A DNA stretch of 12,386 bases from Helicobacteraceae bacterium (GCA_031276985.1 JAISMA010000047.1:1-12386), one strand, 5' to 3'. Shown: positions 6,044 to 12,386, numbered from the stretch's first letter. The notes: generated by a model not told the origin, from the sequence alone. Numbers and translations are program-made.

Positions 6044-6660
6044 TAAAACTCCTTGATAATCTTTTCCATGCCCTTGAAAACGAGCGACTGATCCACGATC
6101 GAGCCTTCAAAAAACCGCGCGAAATAGCCGCCGTCGCCGCCCGTTAGGATAATCGGCTTATTGCGGGCGAGCGCTTTCACGGCGCTTACCAGCGGCGCGA
6201 TCACGCCGTAGCTGATCGCCTCCGCCGTATTTTGCGGCAGCGTTTCCGTATCGATAGCGAAGTTCATCGCCTTTTGCAGGCGCGGCGAGATTTGCGCGTA
6301 CATCTGTTGAAATTTCATTAAGCCCGGATAGATAAAGCCGCCCAGATGAACGTTGTCGCGCATTATATCCACCGTGATCGCGCTGCCCGCGTCCACCAAA
6401 ACGCCCGTATCCACCGCCAAACACGCGGCGGCGCGATCGACGCCAAGCCCGTAGTAGAGCGTGTCGAGATTGATAAACGGCTCCAGATCGAAAGCGCGGT
6501 AACGGCGGGCAAGACGGCGAAACGCCGCGTCATTTACGCTGATCGCGTAGATCGTCTCGTCTTTTTCCAGCTTCAAGTCGAGCGAGGAATGCGTGGAAAT
6601 TTTCCACATTCGCCCTCCTTGCTTGAAGTGATAGTGCGTGTTTCCGATTTCGCATAACAT
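6043..6660 (-). CDS. coaX: Type III pantothenate kinase
   Basis: This 205-aa protein phosphorylates pantothenate in the first step of CoA synthesis. It is of the compact Campylobacterota size and resembles Helicobacter CoaX. Motifs are EIGNT (4-8, phosphate loop), YGLGVDR (70-76, with the catalytic Asp D75), LVDAGSAITVDI (88-99), GGFIYPGL (107-114), NTAEAISYG (144-152) and TGGDGGYF (163-170). The first motif is normally DxGNT; here Asp is replaced by Glu (GAA codon). The start at 6660 is 2 nt past the recombinase stop and has only a distant GAGG. A strong AAGGAGG sits before an internal ATG at 6609 that would remove the phosphate loop, so the upstream start is required for a working kinase. 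The family needs a monovalent cation and is not feedback-inhibited by CoA. Confidence 0.93.
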   Translation of the reverse strand: MLCEIGNTHYHFKQGGRMWKISTHSSLDLKLEKDETIYAISVNDAAFRRLARRYRAFDLEPFINLDTLYYGLGVDRAAACLAVDTGVLVDAGSAITVDIMRDNVHLGGFIYPGLMKFQQMYAQISPRLQKAMNFAIDTETLPQNTAEAISYGVIAPLVSAVKALARNKPIILTGGDGGYFARFFEGSIVDQSLVFKGMEKIIKEF

Positions 6661-6662
6661 CG

Positions 6663-7496
6663 CTATGCAAGCCTCAAAGCCGCTCCCAGCGGATGGCAGC
6701 TATTTACGCTTTCAAGCAGATGACGCCGCTCTAAATGCGTGTAAATCTGCGTGGAATTCAAACTCGCGTGTCCTAGCAACTCCTGAACCACGCGCAGATC
6801 CGCGCCGCCGACGATTAGCGAAGTGGCGAAGCTGTGGCGCAAAGCGTGCGGCGAAACGCCCAAAACCCTTTGCGCGATCCTGAAGGCAAAAATACGGCTA
6901 AGCGGCTTGCCAACGTAGTTGATAAACAGCCGATCGCTAAAAAACGGGCGATCGGCGATATAGCTGTCCAGCGCGATTAGGGCGCGTTTGGCGATTGGCA
7001 CGACCCGCTCTTTCGCGCCCTTGCCAAAGCGAATGCGAATCCAGCCGTCTTCTATGTCGGCGATCTGCGCCTTGAGGGCTTCGCTAATCCGCGCGCCCGT
7101 AGCGTACAAAAACAAGATCAGCGCGTAATCGCGCTTGCCGATCCAGCCGCTTTGATCGATAGTTTCCAAAGCGCGATCGATCGTTTCGGCGGATAGATAT
7201 TTCGGCAGTCCGCGAGGGATTTTCGCGCCTTTGATCTTATAGACCTCGTCGCTAAGCAACCTTTCGTAGCACCAATCCAAAAAGCCGTTGATCGCGCTAA
7301 GTTTGCGATTGAGCGTGCGCGGATTGTCAAAACGCGCCAAAAACGCGTAAATATCGTCGCTATCCAGCAGTTTCAGCGGTTTGTTTAGCGCCTCGCAAAA
7401 CTGATTCAGATCGTTTTCATAGGCTTCCATCGTGGCGCGACTTAGCGCCAACGCCGTTTTACAGCGCCGCAGATAAGCGTCGATCTCCGCTTTCAT
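6663..7496 (-). CDS. Tyrosine recombinase of the XerC/XerD type
   Basis: The 277-aa protein has an N-terminal SAM-like core-binding domain (about residues 1-85) and a C-terminal catalytic domain. It has the complete active site: R136 (YATGARISEA), K159 (GKGAKER), H217 and R220 (HALRHSFAT), H243 (LLGHASLNSTQ) and nucleophile Y252 (IYTHL). Such enzymes resolve chromosome dimers at dif sites. Campylobacterota often use a single, longer XerH, and this one is nearer to classical XerC/D in length. ATG 7496 is preferred because it overlaps the preceding gene's TGA as ATGA; an upstream ATG at 7526 would add ten residues inside that gene. Position in a housekeeping operon argues for a resident Xer rather than a phage integrase. 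No dif-like site was recognised here. Confidence 0.88.
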   Translation of the reverse strand: MKAEIDAYLRRCKTALALSRATMEAYENDLNQFCEALNKPLKLLDSDDIYAFLARFDNPRTLNRKLSAINGFLDWCYERLLSDEVYKIKGAKIPRGLPKYLSAETIDRALETIDQSGWIGKRDYALILFLYATGARISEALKAQIADIEDGWIRIRFGKGAKERVVPIAKRALIALDSYIADRPFFSDRLFINYVGKPLSRIFAFRIAQRVLGVSPHALRHSFATSLIVGGADLRVVQELLGHASLNSTQIYTHLERRHLLESVNSCHPLGAALRLA

Positions 7497-8488
7497 CGCC
7501 AGCGAACCAACCTGTCGTAATGCCACGCGCCTTGATCGCCGATATATACGCTTGCGCGAATCGTATCGGGCAATTCGTAGATTTTCGCCTCTTTGAGATC
7601 GTCCGTGAATTTGACGACGTAGCCGCTTTGCTCCACCGCCCAGATCGCGTCGTCTTTTTCGGCGGCGGCGATAAATCTAGCGTAAGGCAGGCGGTTTGCG
7701 GCGATCGTCTCCAGCTTCGCGCTTACGCGCTCCACCGCGCCGTCGCGGGCGAAAATATACAAACCGCTTGGCAACGCGGCTAACGTTCTAGCGTCTATAT
7801 CTCTCGATCGGCGCGCGCCGTTTGCGGCGATCGACGTAGCTCTGCCGTCGACTGCGGCGATTACGTGATTGTCGTATTCCGCGAGAAAAACGACGTTGCC
7901 GAAAAACTCCTCGTCGCCAAGCGCGATCTCTTTTGCGATCTTCATAGCGGCGCGATCGACTATCAACAATTTGCCGTCAAGCGTCGGAATAATCGCCTGT
8001 TGTTTGCCAATCAGCGGTTTGGCTAATTTGTCGCTAACGGCGAGCGCCGACTTTTCGCGGGAGAAAAATAGGGTTTTGGAATTTTGCGCGTCGATAACGC
8101 GGCAGGCGTTTGTTTTGGAGACGGCGACGATAATTTTGCCGTCCGTCGCGGCGGATACGATCGCTTCCGCAAAATCGAAACGTTTTGGTTTGCCCTCTAA
8201 GCCGTAAAGCATTAAAGCGCCTTTGCGATCGGCGGCAATCGCGTATCCGCCGTCGATCGATAGCAGATAAAAGCCGTCGTCAAGACGATCGATCGTCGTT
8301 TTTTTGCGGCTTACGATCCGTCCGTTTTCCAGCGACGCGCCGTCAAGCGCGGTTTTTGCGATTGGCGCTTCGAGTCTGTCGTCGTAACTTAAACGCCCGT
8401 CGACATTTTCGGGCTCAAAAACGGCGAGTTTTGAACAGCCGCACAAAAGCAGAAGCGAGACGAACGCAAGAGGCGCTTTTGCCCTCAC
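7493..8488 (-). CDS. BamB-like beta-propeller lipoprotein
   Basis: The 331-aa protein starts with a lipoprotein signal peptide: MRAKAP, a hydrophobic stretch and LLLLCGC, with C18 as the likely lipidated cysteine. The rest consists of repeated beta-strand segments of propeller type (GGYAIAADRKGALMLYG, TDGKIIVAVS, LDGKLLIVD, LPSGLYIFARDGAVERVS, DDAIWAVEQSGYVVKF). This is like the PQQ-type repeats of BamB, the outer-membrane assembly lipoprotein, which is usually somewhat longer (about 390 aa). It directly follows a YfgM-like gene, the same pair order as yfgM-bamB in gammaproteobacteria, which supports the call. The GTG start at 8488 overlaps the previous stop as GTGA. Sequence similarity to true BamB is weak by eye, so the role in beta-barrel assembly is inferred mainly from architecture and context. 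Confidence 0.7.
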   Translation of the reverse strand: MRAKAPLAFVSLLLLCGCSKLAVFEPENVDGRLSYDDRLEAPIAKTALDGASLENGRIVSRKKTTIDRLDDGFYLLSIDGGYAIAADRKGALMLYGLEGKPKRFDFAEAIVSAATDGKIIVAVSKTNACRVIDAQNSKTLFFSREKSALAVSDKLAKPLIGKQQAIIPTLDGKLLIVDRAAMKIAKEIALGDEEFFGNVVFLAEYDNHVIAAVDGRATSIAANGARRSRDIDARTLAALPSGLYIFARDGAVERVSAKLETIAANRLPYARFIAAAEKDDAIWAVEQSGYVVKFTDDLKEAKIYELPDTIRASVYIGDQGAWHYDRLVRWR

Positions 8489-9054
8489 TTTTTGCCCGCT
8501 CCGTAGTGTTCCAGCGCGTTAGCGGCGTTTTTCAGATCGGAAGATATATCCACGCGCTCAAGTCGCGCGCGGGCGCTTTGAAATTCGCCCTGTTTTAGTA
8601 GCAAATACGCCTCTTGAAGCTCCGCGAACTCTTTTAACAGCGTGGTTTCGCGCATGGCGTATTTGCTAAGCGCGGCGCTATCTAAGCTAATCGCGGCGAG
8701 TTGATACGCGGCTAAATCCGCCGCGATCGAGCGCTTTTGCGAGAGCGATTCCAAAGCGGCGCGATCGCCCGCTTTAGCCGCTTCGCCAAGCAAAAACAGA
8801 TCGTAAAGCTCCGGCGATTTAGCCTCCAGAGTAGATCGCGCCTCGATATTGGAGGAGTCTTTGGTTAGCGCGTTGAAAGCGTCGTTTGCCGCTTGCAGGC
8901 GCATACTTTCGCTTACGTTCCAGCCAATCGCCGCGATCGCCCAAACAGCCAACGCCGTCGCGATCAAACCAAGCGCGACGCGATTGCGTCTTGCCCACCT
9001 TTCGCACCGCAGACCGAACTCCAACAGCGCGTCGTCTTTTTCTTTGACAGCCAT
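8485..9054 (-). CDS. YfgM-like TPR protein with one membrane helix
   Basis: The 189-aa protein has a charged cytoplasmic N-terminus (MAVKEKDDALLEFGLRCERWARRNR), one membrane helix at about residues 25-46 (ALGLIATALAVWAIAAIGW), and a helical, alanine/leucine-rich C-terminal part typical of the TPR-like domain of YfgM. In gammaproteobacteria YfgM is anchored in the inner membrane, associates with the SecYEG translocon and PpiD, and is encoded next to BamB. Topology, length (YfgM about 206 aa) and the adjoining propeller lipoprotein match. The gene overlaps its downstream partner by 4 nt. A 44-nt gap separates it from lpxK, the largest gap in this block, containing AAGG before the start and a possible -10 (TAAAAT, 9085-9080). 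Confidence 0.72.
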   Translation of the reverse strand: MAVKEKDDALLEFGLRCERWARRNRVALGLIATALAVWAIAAIGWNVSESMRLQAANDAFNALTKDSSNIEARSTLEAKSPELYDLFLLGEAAKAGDRAALESLSQKRSIAADLAAYQLAAISLDSAALSKYAMRETTLLKEFAELQEAYLLLKQGEFQSARARLERVDISSDLKNAANALEHYGAGKK

Positions 9055-9079
9055 AGATAAACCTTGAAAAAATTACGCG

Positions 9080-9085
9080 ATTTTA
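9080..9085 (-). promoter_or_regulatory. Possible internal promoter -10 box before the YfgM-like gene
   Basis: TAAAAT on the minus strand lies about 26 nt before the ATG at 9054, in the largest gap of the gene block. No -35 is evident. It could provide extra transcription of the downstream genes. Confidence 0.25.
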
Positions 9086-9098
9086 GCCGTTTTGCGCT

Positions 9099-9998
9099 TT
9101 ATTTGTAGGCGTAGCGATCGATCGCGTTCAAAAGCGCGTCGCCGACGGATAACGAAAGCTCCAAAACGCTCAAAGCGATCGGAGCGCCGTTAAGTTTCGT
9201 TAAATCTTTGCGGGTAACCAAAAGCGAAGTCGCGTCGTGGCGTTTGGCGATCGCGCTTAACTCGTCAAAGTCAAACGCGGCGTGATCCCTGAAATAGTAT
9301 TTGGCGACGACTCCGCTGGGCAAAAAGGGATCGAGGCGATTTGCGCGCGAGATCGCCGTAACCAGCGCCATGCGATCCGTAGGGTTTGAAACGGCGGTTT
9401 TTCTGACAAAATCCGCGCCTTCCGACGCGACGTAATCGGCTAATTCGTAGGCTTTCGGCGGCAGTCGATAACAGCCTGCGGGCAGAACGCGATCGTTAAG
9501 CGGCGCGGGATTTGGACGGATTAACACGTCGAATTTTCCGATTTGTCTATGGCGAAATCCGTCGTCCAGAAAAACGATCTTCGCTCCAAGCGCTTTGGCT
9601 TGCAAAACGCCCGCCGCGCGATCTTCGCTTACGATTACGAGAGATCGCGGCGCAAGCGATTGGTACAAAAGCGCCTCGTCGCCTACTTCGTCATGCGTTT
9701 TCGCCGCGTCCAAAACGATCAAGCCGCGCGTTTTTCGCCCGTATCCTCTAAGAACTATCGCCGCGTTTTCAAAGCGCTTTGCCAACTCGATTACCAGCGG
9801 AGTTTTTCCGCTGCCGCCCAAAGTTAGATTGCCGACGGACACGACTTTGATTCCAAGATCGACGGGTTTTTGGGCGATTAGTTTGCGCCAAAGCCAAAAC
9901 GCGGCTAATCCGCCAAGCGGAGAAAGCGCCCAAACGAGCGCCTTTTGCGCCAAAGAGCGCGGCGCGAACAACATTTCCTCTATAAACGCGGCTACCAC
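9099..9998 (-). CDS. lpxK: Tetraacyldisaccharide 4'-kinase (lipid A synthesis)
   Basis: The 299-aa protein phosphorylates the 4' position of the lipid A disaccharide precursor at the inner face of the inner membrane. An N-terminal amphipathic/hydrophobic region (about 15-40, LVWALSPLGGLAAFWLW) provides membrane association. The P-loop is GNLTLGGSGKTP (56-67), followed by RGYGRK (84-89), DEVGDEALL (103-111) and DDGFRHR (145-151). YYFRDH (234-239) carries a conserved histidine and LLVTRKDLTKL (about 259-269) completes the set. Length is normal for the family. The start is GTG 9998, overlapping the preceding gene by 7 nt; an internal ATG at 9974 would shorten it by eight residues. Its presence indicates an organism that makes lipid A. 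Confidence 0.94.
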   Translation of the reverse strand: MVAAFIEEMLFAPRSLAQKALVWALSPLGGLAAFWLWRKLIAQKPVDLGIKVVSVGNLTLGGSGKTPLVIELAKRFENAAIVLRGYGRKTRGLIVLDAAKTHDEVGDEALLYQSLAPRSLVIVSEDRAAGVLQAKALGAKIVFLDDGFRHRQIGKFDVLIRPNPAPLNDRVLPAGCYRLPPKAYELADYVASEGADFVRKTAVSNPTDRMALVTAISRANRLDPFLPSGVVAKYYFRDHAAFDFDELSAIAKRHDATSLLVTRKDLTKLNGAPIALSVLELSLSVGDALLNAIDRYAYK

Positions 9999-11113
9999 GC
10001 TCTGCTTTGATCGACCTCTTTAACCGCTTCGATCACCGCTTCGATCTCCTCGTTTGTTATATCCGAAAACGCGGGAATGGAAAGAATATGCTGGTAATTG
10101 GACAGCGCGCGCGGGAATTCGGTGATCTTAATGGAATACTTCGCGCGATAATAACTCATCAGGTGCAACGGCACGTAATGAATGCGCGTCTCGACGCCTT
10201 TCGCGCTTAGAACGCGGGCGAAATCGTCGCGGTTTTTATCCACTTTGACAATGTACGCGGAGTATTCGTGATCGCCTTTTTTGACGGGCGGCGTTACGTG
10301 CGCTAGATCTTTGAGCGCGCTATCGTAGATCGCGGCGGTTCTGGCGCGGTTTTCTCGCGCTTGCGATAAAAGCGGCAAAACGCTGAGCGCGTAGGCTAAA
10401 TCAAGAGCGCTTGGCTGATAATCGTAGCCCGCCTCGCTTACGTCGTAAACCCGCGCCGCGCCGCCGTTTTTGCCAAAATCCAGCGCATGATTGCGAAACA
10501 GCCTTGCGCGATCGGCGTACTCCGCGTTGCGCGTGGCGATTACGCCGACGTTTGCCGCCGCCTCGAACGTATCGATCGGCAGCAACGAGGTAACGAGAAT
10601 ATCGGGCGCGCCCGCTTTAAGCGTTTTCGGCGCTCCAAACGCGCCGCACGATTCGACGATGGTCAGAGAATTGTCGCCTCCGACTACGCTGTACAGATTG
10701 TCGATTTCAGTCGATTGCCCCGCGACAAGCGAATAGAAAACGCCGCGCATTTTTTTGGAGCGATTTTGAATCAACTTTTTTTCAATCTCTTCGCAACGCA
10801 TATTGAAAGTGTCCGCGTCAATATCGACAAAACACGGCTCCGCGTCGAAATGGCGGATCGTTTGGGAGATCGCGGGGTGCGCGTTGACTGAAGTTATCAT
10901 TTTGTCGCCGCGTTTCATATCGATCGAACATAACGCCAAATGGATTGCCGCCGCGGGATTTGACGCGGCGACGACGTGCGGAACGCCTAAATACTCGGCG
11001 GCGAGGCGCTCAAACAGGCTCAGGAGTCCAAGCCGATCGCCGCCGATCGCGCGCTCCATAAATTCGAGCGACACGCTTTTTGAAATCGGGCGAAAAAAAG
11101 GAACTTGCGGCAC
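9992..11113 (-). CDS. DegT/DnrJ/EryC1/StrS-fold protein lacking the PLP lysine
   Basis: The 373-aa protein aligns by eye along the whole DegT sugar-aminotransferase family. Landmarks are N-terminal VPFFRP, a Gly-rich first helix, FVDIDADTFNM, RNHALDFG, GYDYQPSALDLAYAL, RIHYVPLHLMSYYR and ILSIPAFSDITNEEI. The cofactor pocket is altered. The usual SGT before the helix that holds the phosphate is SNP (51-53). The Asp of the VEDxA motif that pairs with the pyridine nitrogen is Ser (VESCGAFGA, S155). The Schiff-base lysine position is Asp (SLLPIDTFEAA, D181). So transamination is unlikely; a structural or other role is inferred. GTG 11113 is chosen because GGGAG lies 6 nt upstream; TTG 11152 would add 13 residues. 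It heads the minus-strand block and overlaps lpxK by 7 nt, hinting at an envelope sugar role. Confidence 0.85.
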   Translation of the reverse strand: MPQVPFFRPISKSVSLEFMERAIGGDRLGLLSLFERLAAEYLGVPHVVAASNPAAAIHLALCSIDMKRGDKMITSVNAHPAISQTIRHFDAEPCFVDIDADTFNMRCEEIEKKLIQNRSKKMRGVFYSLVAGQSTEIDNLYSVVGGDNSLTIVESCGAFGAPKTLKAGAPDILVTSLLPIDTFEAAANVGVIATRNAEYADRARLFRNHALDFGKNGGAARVYDVSEAGYDYQPSALDLAYALSVLPLLSQARENRARTAAIYDSALKDLAHVTPPVKKGDHEYSAYIVKVDKNRDDFARVLSAKGVETRIHYVPLHLMSYYRAKYSIKITEFPRALSNYQHILSIPAFSDITNEEIEAVIEAVKEVDQSRAW

Positions 11114-11119
11114 GCTGAA

Positions 11120-11124
11120 CTCCC
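11120..11124 (-). promoter_or_regulatory. Ribosome binding site deciding the start of the DegT-like gene
   Basis: GGGAG on the minus strand lies 6 nt before GTG 11113. The alternative TTG at 11152 has no such site, and the shorter protein begins MPQVPFFRP as family members normally do. Confidence 0.65.
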
Positions 11125-11227
11125 AAAATCTATTGATCTCGCAATAGTACAATAACTATTCTTTTTATCATCGTTTCACCGCCGTTTTCGCCCGCTCTAT
11201 TGCTCCACCTCATTCTGCATCGCTATC

Positions 11228-11270
11228 CCGCGCCCTCTCCCCCGTCCGCTCCATAGGAGCGCGGGCGCGG
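11228..11270. other. Strong GC-rich two-part hairpin in the divergent intergenic region
   Basis: CCGCGCCC (11228-11235) pairs with GGGCGCGG (11263-11270), enclosing a second perfect stem CGCTCC-ATA-GGAGCG (11247-11261). There is no T run, so it is not a standard terminator in either direction. Just before it, TCATTCTGC (11210-11218) matches the outer end of the dispersed REPIN-like element and may be a remnant. Confidence 0.5.
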
Positions 11271-11276
11271 AGGAAG

Positions 11277-11357
11277 GCGGGTATCCAAAATAAAAAGTCA
11301 AAAGCCTTTACAATTAGCGCTTGACCCGCGATTGTTTAATAAAGAGCGGATACCCGC
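11277..11357 (+). repeat. Variant of the dispersed element with different terminal inverted repeats
   Basis: GCGGGTATCC (11277-11286) and GGATACCCGC (11348-11357) are perfect 10-bp inverted repeats enclosing 61 bp. The interior is the same core as the element at 3210-3323: A-rich start, then TTTACAATTAGCGCTTGA (11307-11324) at the identical offset of 20 bases from the inner edge, and almost the same interior length (61 versus 60). Termini are unrelated in sequence to the ATTCTGCG ends. Confidence 0.6.
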
Positions 11358-11412
11358 TTCACGCCTCGCGCCACTCCGTTTTTCCCCGATCGTTCATTTA
11401 AGCGATCGCGAT

Positions 11413-11418
11413 TAAAAT
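11413..11418 (+). promoter_or_regulatory. Possible -10 box of the Sel1-like gene
   Basis: TAAAAT about 50 nt before the ATG at 11469, with TTCATT 15 nt further upstream as a poor -35. Weak candidate. Confidence 0.3.
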
Positions 11419-11454
11419 ATGGCGTCTAAAGCCTAGAGTTGCAACGACGAAACA

Positions 11455-11460
11455 AAGGAG
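11455..11460 (+). promoter_or_regulatory. Ribosome binding site of the Sel1-like gene
   Basis: AAGGAG 8 nt before ATG 11469; it fixes the start of an open frame that runs off the window. Confidence 0.8.
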
Positions 11461-11468
11461 ATAAAACA

Positions 11469-12386
11469 ATGATTAAGCGATCGAGATCGTTATTTTCGTT
11501 TATCGTTTCATTTTCCTTCTTATCGCTTTTTTCATTTAACGTTTCGGCGAACGCTGAAATAGATATTTATGGTTTGCCTTCCGCTAGGAAAATAAACGAG
11601 CTGGAAATTTCCGTAGCCGCCTTTAACGACGCTAGCGCCGCTTATGAACTAGCCACTATTTATCAGAACGTTAAAGATTACAAAAAGGCTATTAAATGGT
11701 ATGAAAAAGCTCATAAAATGGGCGACACAGACGCGGCTTATGATATGGGTATTCTCTACGACGATATACTTAAAGACTACAAAAACGCTAAAAAATGCTA
11801 CGAGATAGCGCATAAAATCGGTAACAAAAACGCCGCTTACGCGCTAGGTTTGCTTTACAAACAAGTTCTCAAAGACTACGAAAACGCTAAGAAATGGTAC
11901 GAGATCGGGCATAATCAAGGCGATAAAGACGCGGCTTACGCTTTGGGTATTCTTTACGAGGATATGCTCAAAGACTATCCAAAAGCTATCGAATGGTATG
12001 AAACGGCACATAATCAAGAAGATAAAAAAGCGGCTTACGCTTTGGGTATTCTTTACGAGGATATGCTCAAAGACTATCCAAAAGCTATCGAATGGTATGT
12101 GATCGCGCATAATCAAGATGATATAAACGCGGCTTACGCTTTAGGTTTGTTATACGACGATGCGCTTAAAGAACACAAAAACGCTTTGAAATGGTATGAA
12201 ATCGCGCTTAATCAGGACAAAAAACATTATAGATCTATGCTTAAAATGGGCATCCTCTATTCAGAAGGCAAAGGCGTTAAAAAAGATATTGCTAAAGCGC
12301 GAACGCTTCTTGAGCGAGCCTATGAAAAGGCTACGCCCGGAGGAGAATTAAGTAGGTTGGTAAAACAAGCCCTAACCGCCCTCGAC
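11469..12386 (+). CDS. Secreted Sel1/TPR-like repeat protein, 3' end outside window
   Basis: The frame is open for 306 codons to the window end. MIKRSRS followed by a Ser/Phe-rich hydrophobic stretch ending at about FNVSANA (residue 29) is a Sec signal peptide, so the protein is predicted periplasmic or secreted. From about residue 55 it consists of six 33-residue units of the pattern AAYxLGxLYxDxLKDYxxAxxWYExAHxxGD. This is like Sel1-like repeats, but each unit lacks the three- to four-residue GxGV loop of the usual 36-residue unit. The last unit (KMGILYSEGKGVKKD) keeps that loop. Such repeats mediate protein-protein contacts; in Helicobacter the Hcp family is secreted. The Hcp disulphide cysteines are absent, with only one Cys seen in the repeat region. 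AT-rich codon use and near absence of CGATCG set it apart from neighbours. Confidence 0.88.
   Translation, partial: MIKRSRSLFSFIVSFSFLSLFSFNVSANAEIDIYGLPSARKINELEISVAAFNDASAAYELATIYQNVKDYKKAIKWYEKAHKMGDTDAAYDMGILYDDILKDYKNAKKCYEIAHKIGNKNAAYALGLLYKQVLKDYENAKKWYEIGHNQGDKDAAYALGILYEDMLKDYPKAIEWYETAHNQEDKKAAYALGILYEDMLKDYPKAIEWYVIAHNQDDINAAYALGLLYDDALKEHKNALKWYEIALNQDKKHYRSMLKMGILYSEGKGVKKDIAKARTLLERAYEKATPGGELSRLVKQALTALD
11931..12099 (+). repeat. Recent 99-bp tandem duplication inside the Sel1-like gene
   Basis: Bases 11931-12000 and 12030-12099 are identical over 70 bp at a period of 99 bp, one 33-residue repeat unit; the neighbouring units are much more diverged at DNA level. Confidence 0.85.

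Noticed and set aside
7497..7526. Longer Xer start at ATG 7526
   Set aside because: It would add ten residues inside the lipoprotein gene without an RBS; the ATGA overlap at 7493-7496 is the normal coupled start.
11844..12116. Repetitive 90-codon minus-strand frame
   Set aside because: Its repeats simply mirror the tandem units of the Sel1-like gene on the plus strand.
11640..12240. Evenly spaced repeats resembling a CRISPR array
   Set aside because: The 99-bp period is in frame with a Sel1-type protein repeat and the whole unit is conserved, with no short repeat/variable spacer pattern.

Overview
The window looks like a chromosomal segment of a Campylobacterota (epsilonproteobacterial) bacterium of roughly 50% GC. 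Support comes from gene content and protein style: a short Helicobacter-like type III pantothenate kinase, a short-form HisG, LpxK, and frequent 1-4 nt gene overlaps. It also carries a homopolymeric G tract of the kind that drives phase variation in this phylum. Resident genes are saturated with the palindrome CGATCG; two accessory stretches largely lack it.

Layout: (1) 1-231, minus strand, the N-terminus of pyrD (cut by the window edge), divergent from a plus-strand gpsA-proA pair (323-2469). The shared 91-bp intergenic holds a symmetric inverted repeat with a TACAAT box on each strand. (2) 2470-5162 is an accessory island: a small unknown gene broken by an 11-G tract (2505-2953), a partial in-frame duplication of its 3' end, a nest of REPIN/MITE-like palindromic elements (3026-3323), an orphan 449-aa membrane protein (3468-4817) and a 345-bp stretch with no gene. 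(3) 5163-11113, all minus strand, is a tightly packed, probably co-transcribed block read from high to low coordinates. Its order is a DegT-fold protein lacking the PLP lysine, lpxK, a YfgM-like membrane protein, a BamB-like lipoprotein, a Xer-type tyrosine recombinase, coaX, hisG and an 85-aa unknown protein. (4) 11114-11468 is a divergent intergenic region with strong hairpins and another copy of the dispersed element, whose ends have been replaced by a different inverted repeat. (5) 11469-12386 (running off the window) is a secreted Sel1/TPR-like repeat protein with 33-residue units, two of which are almost identical at DNA level.

How the genes fit: pyrD, gpsA, proA, hisG and coaX are housekeeping biosynthesis (pyrimidine, phospholipid, proline, histidine, CoA). 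lpxK, the YfgM-like/BamB-like pair and probably the DegT-like protein serve the envelope (lipid A, translocon/outer-membrane assembly). The least ordinary material is the G-tract gene, the REPIN-like family with exchanged termini, the DegT protein without its catalytic lysine, and the recently amplified Sel1-type repeats. I do not see a complete new defence or mobile system.
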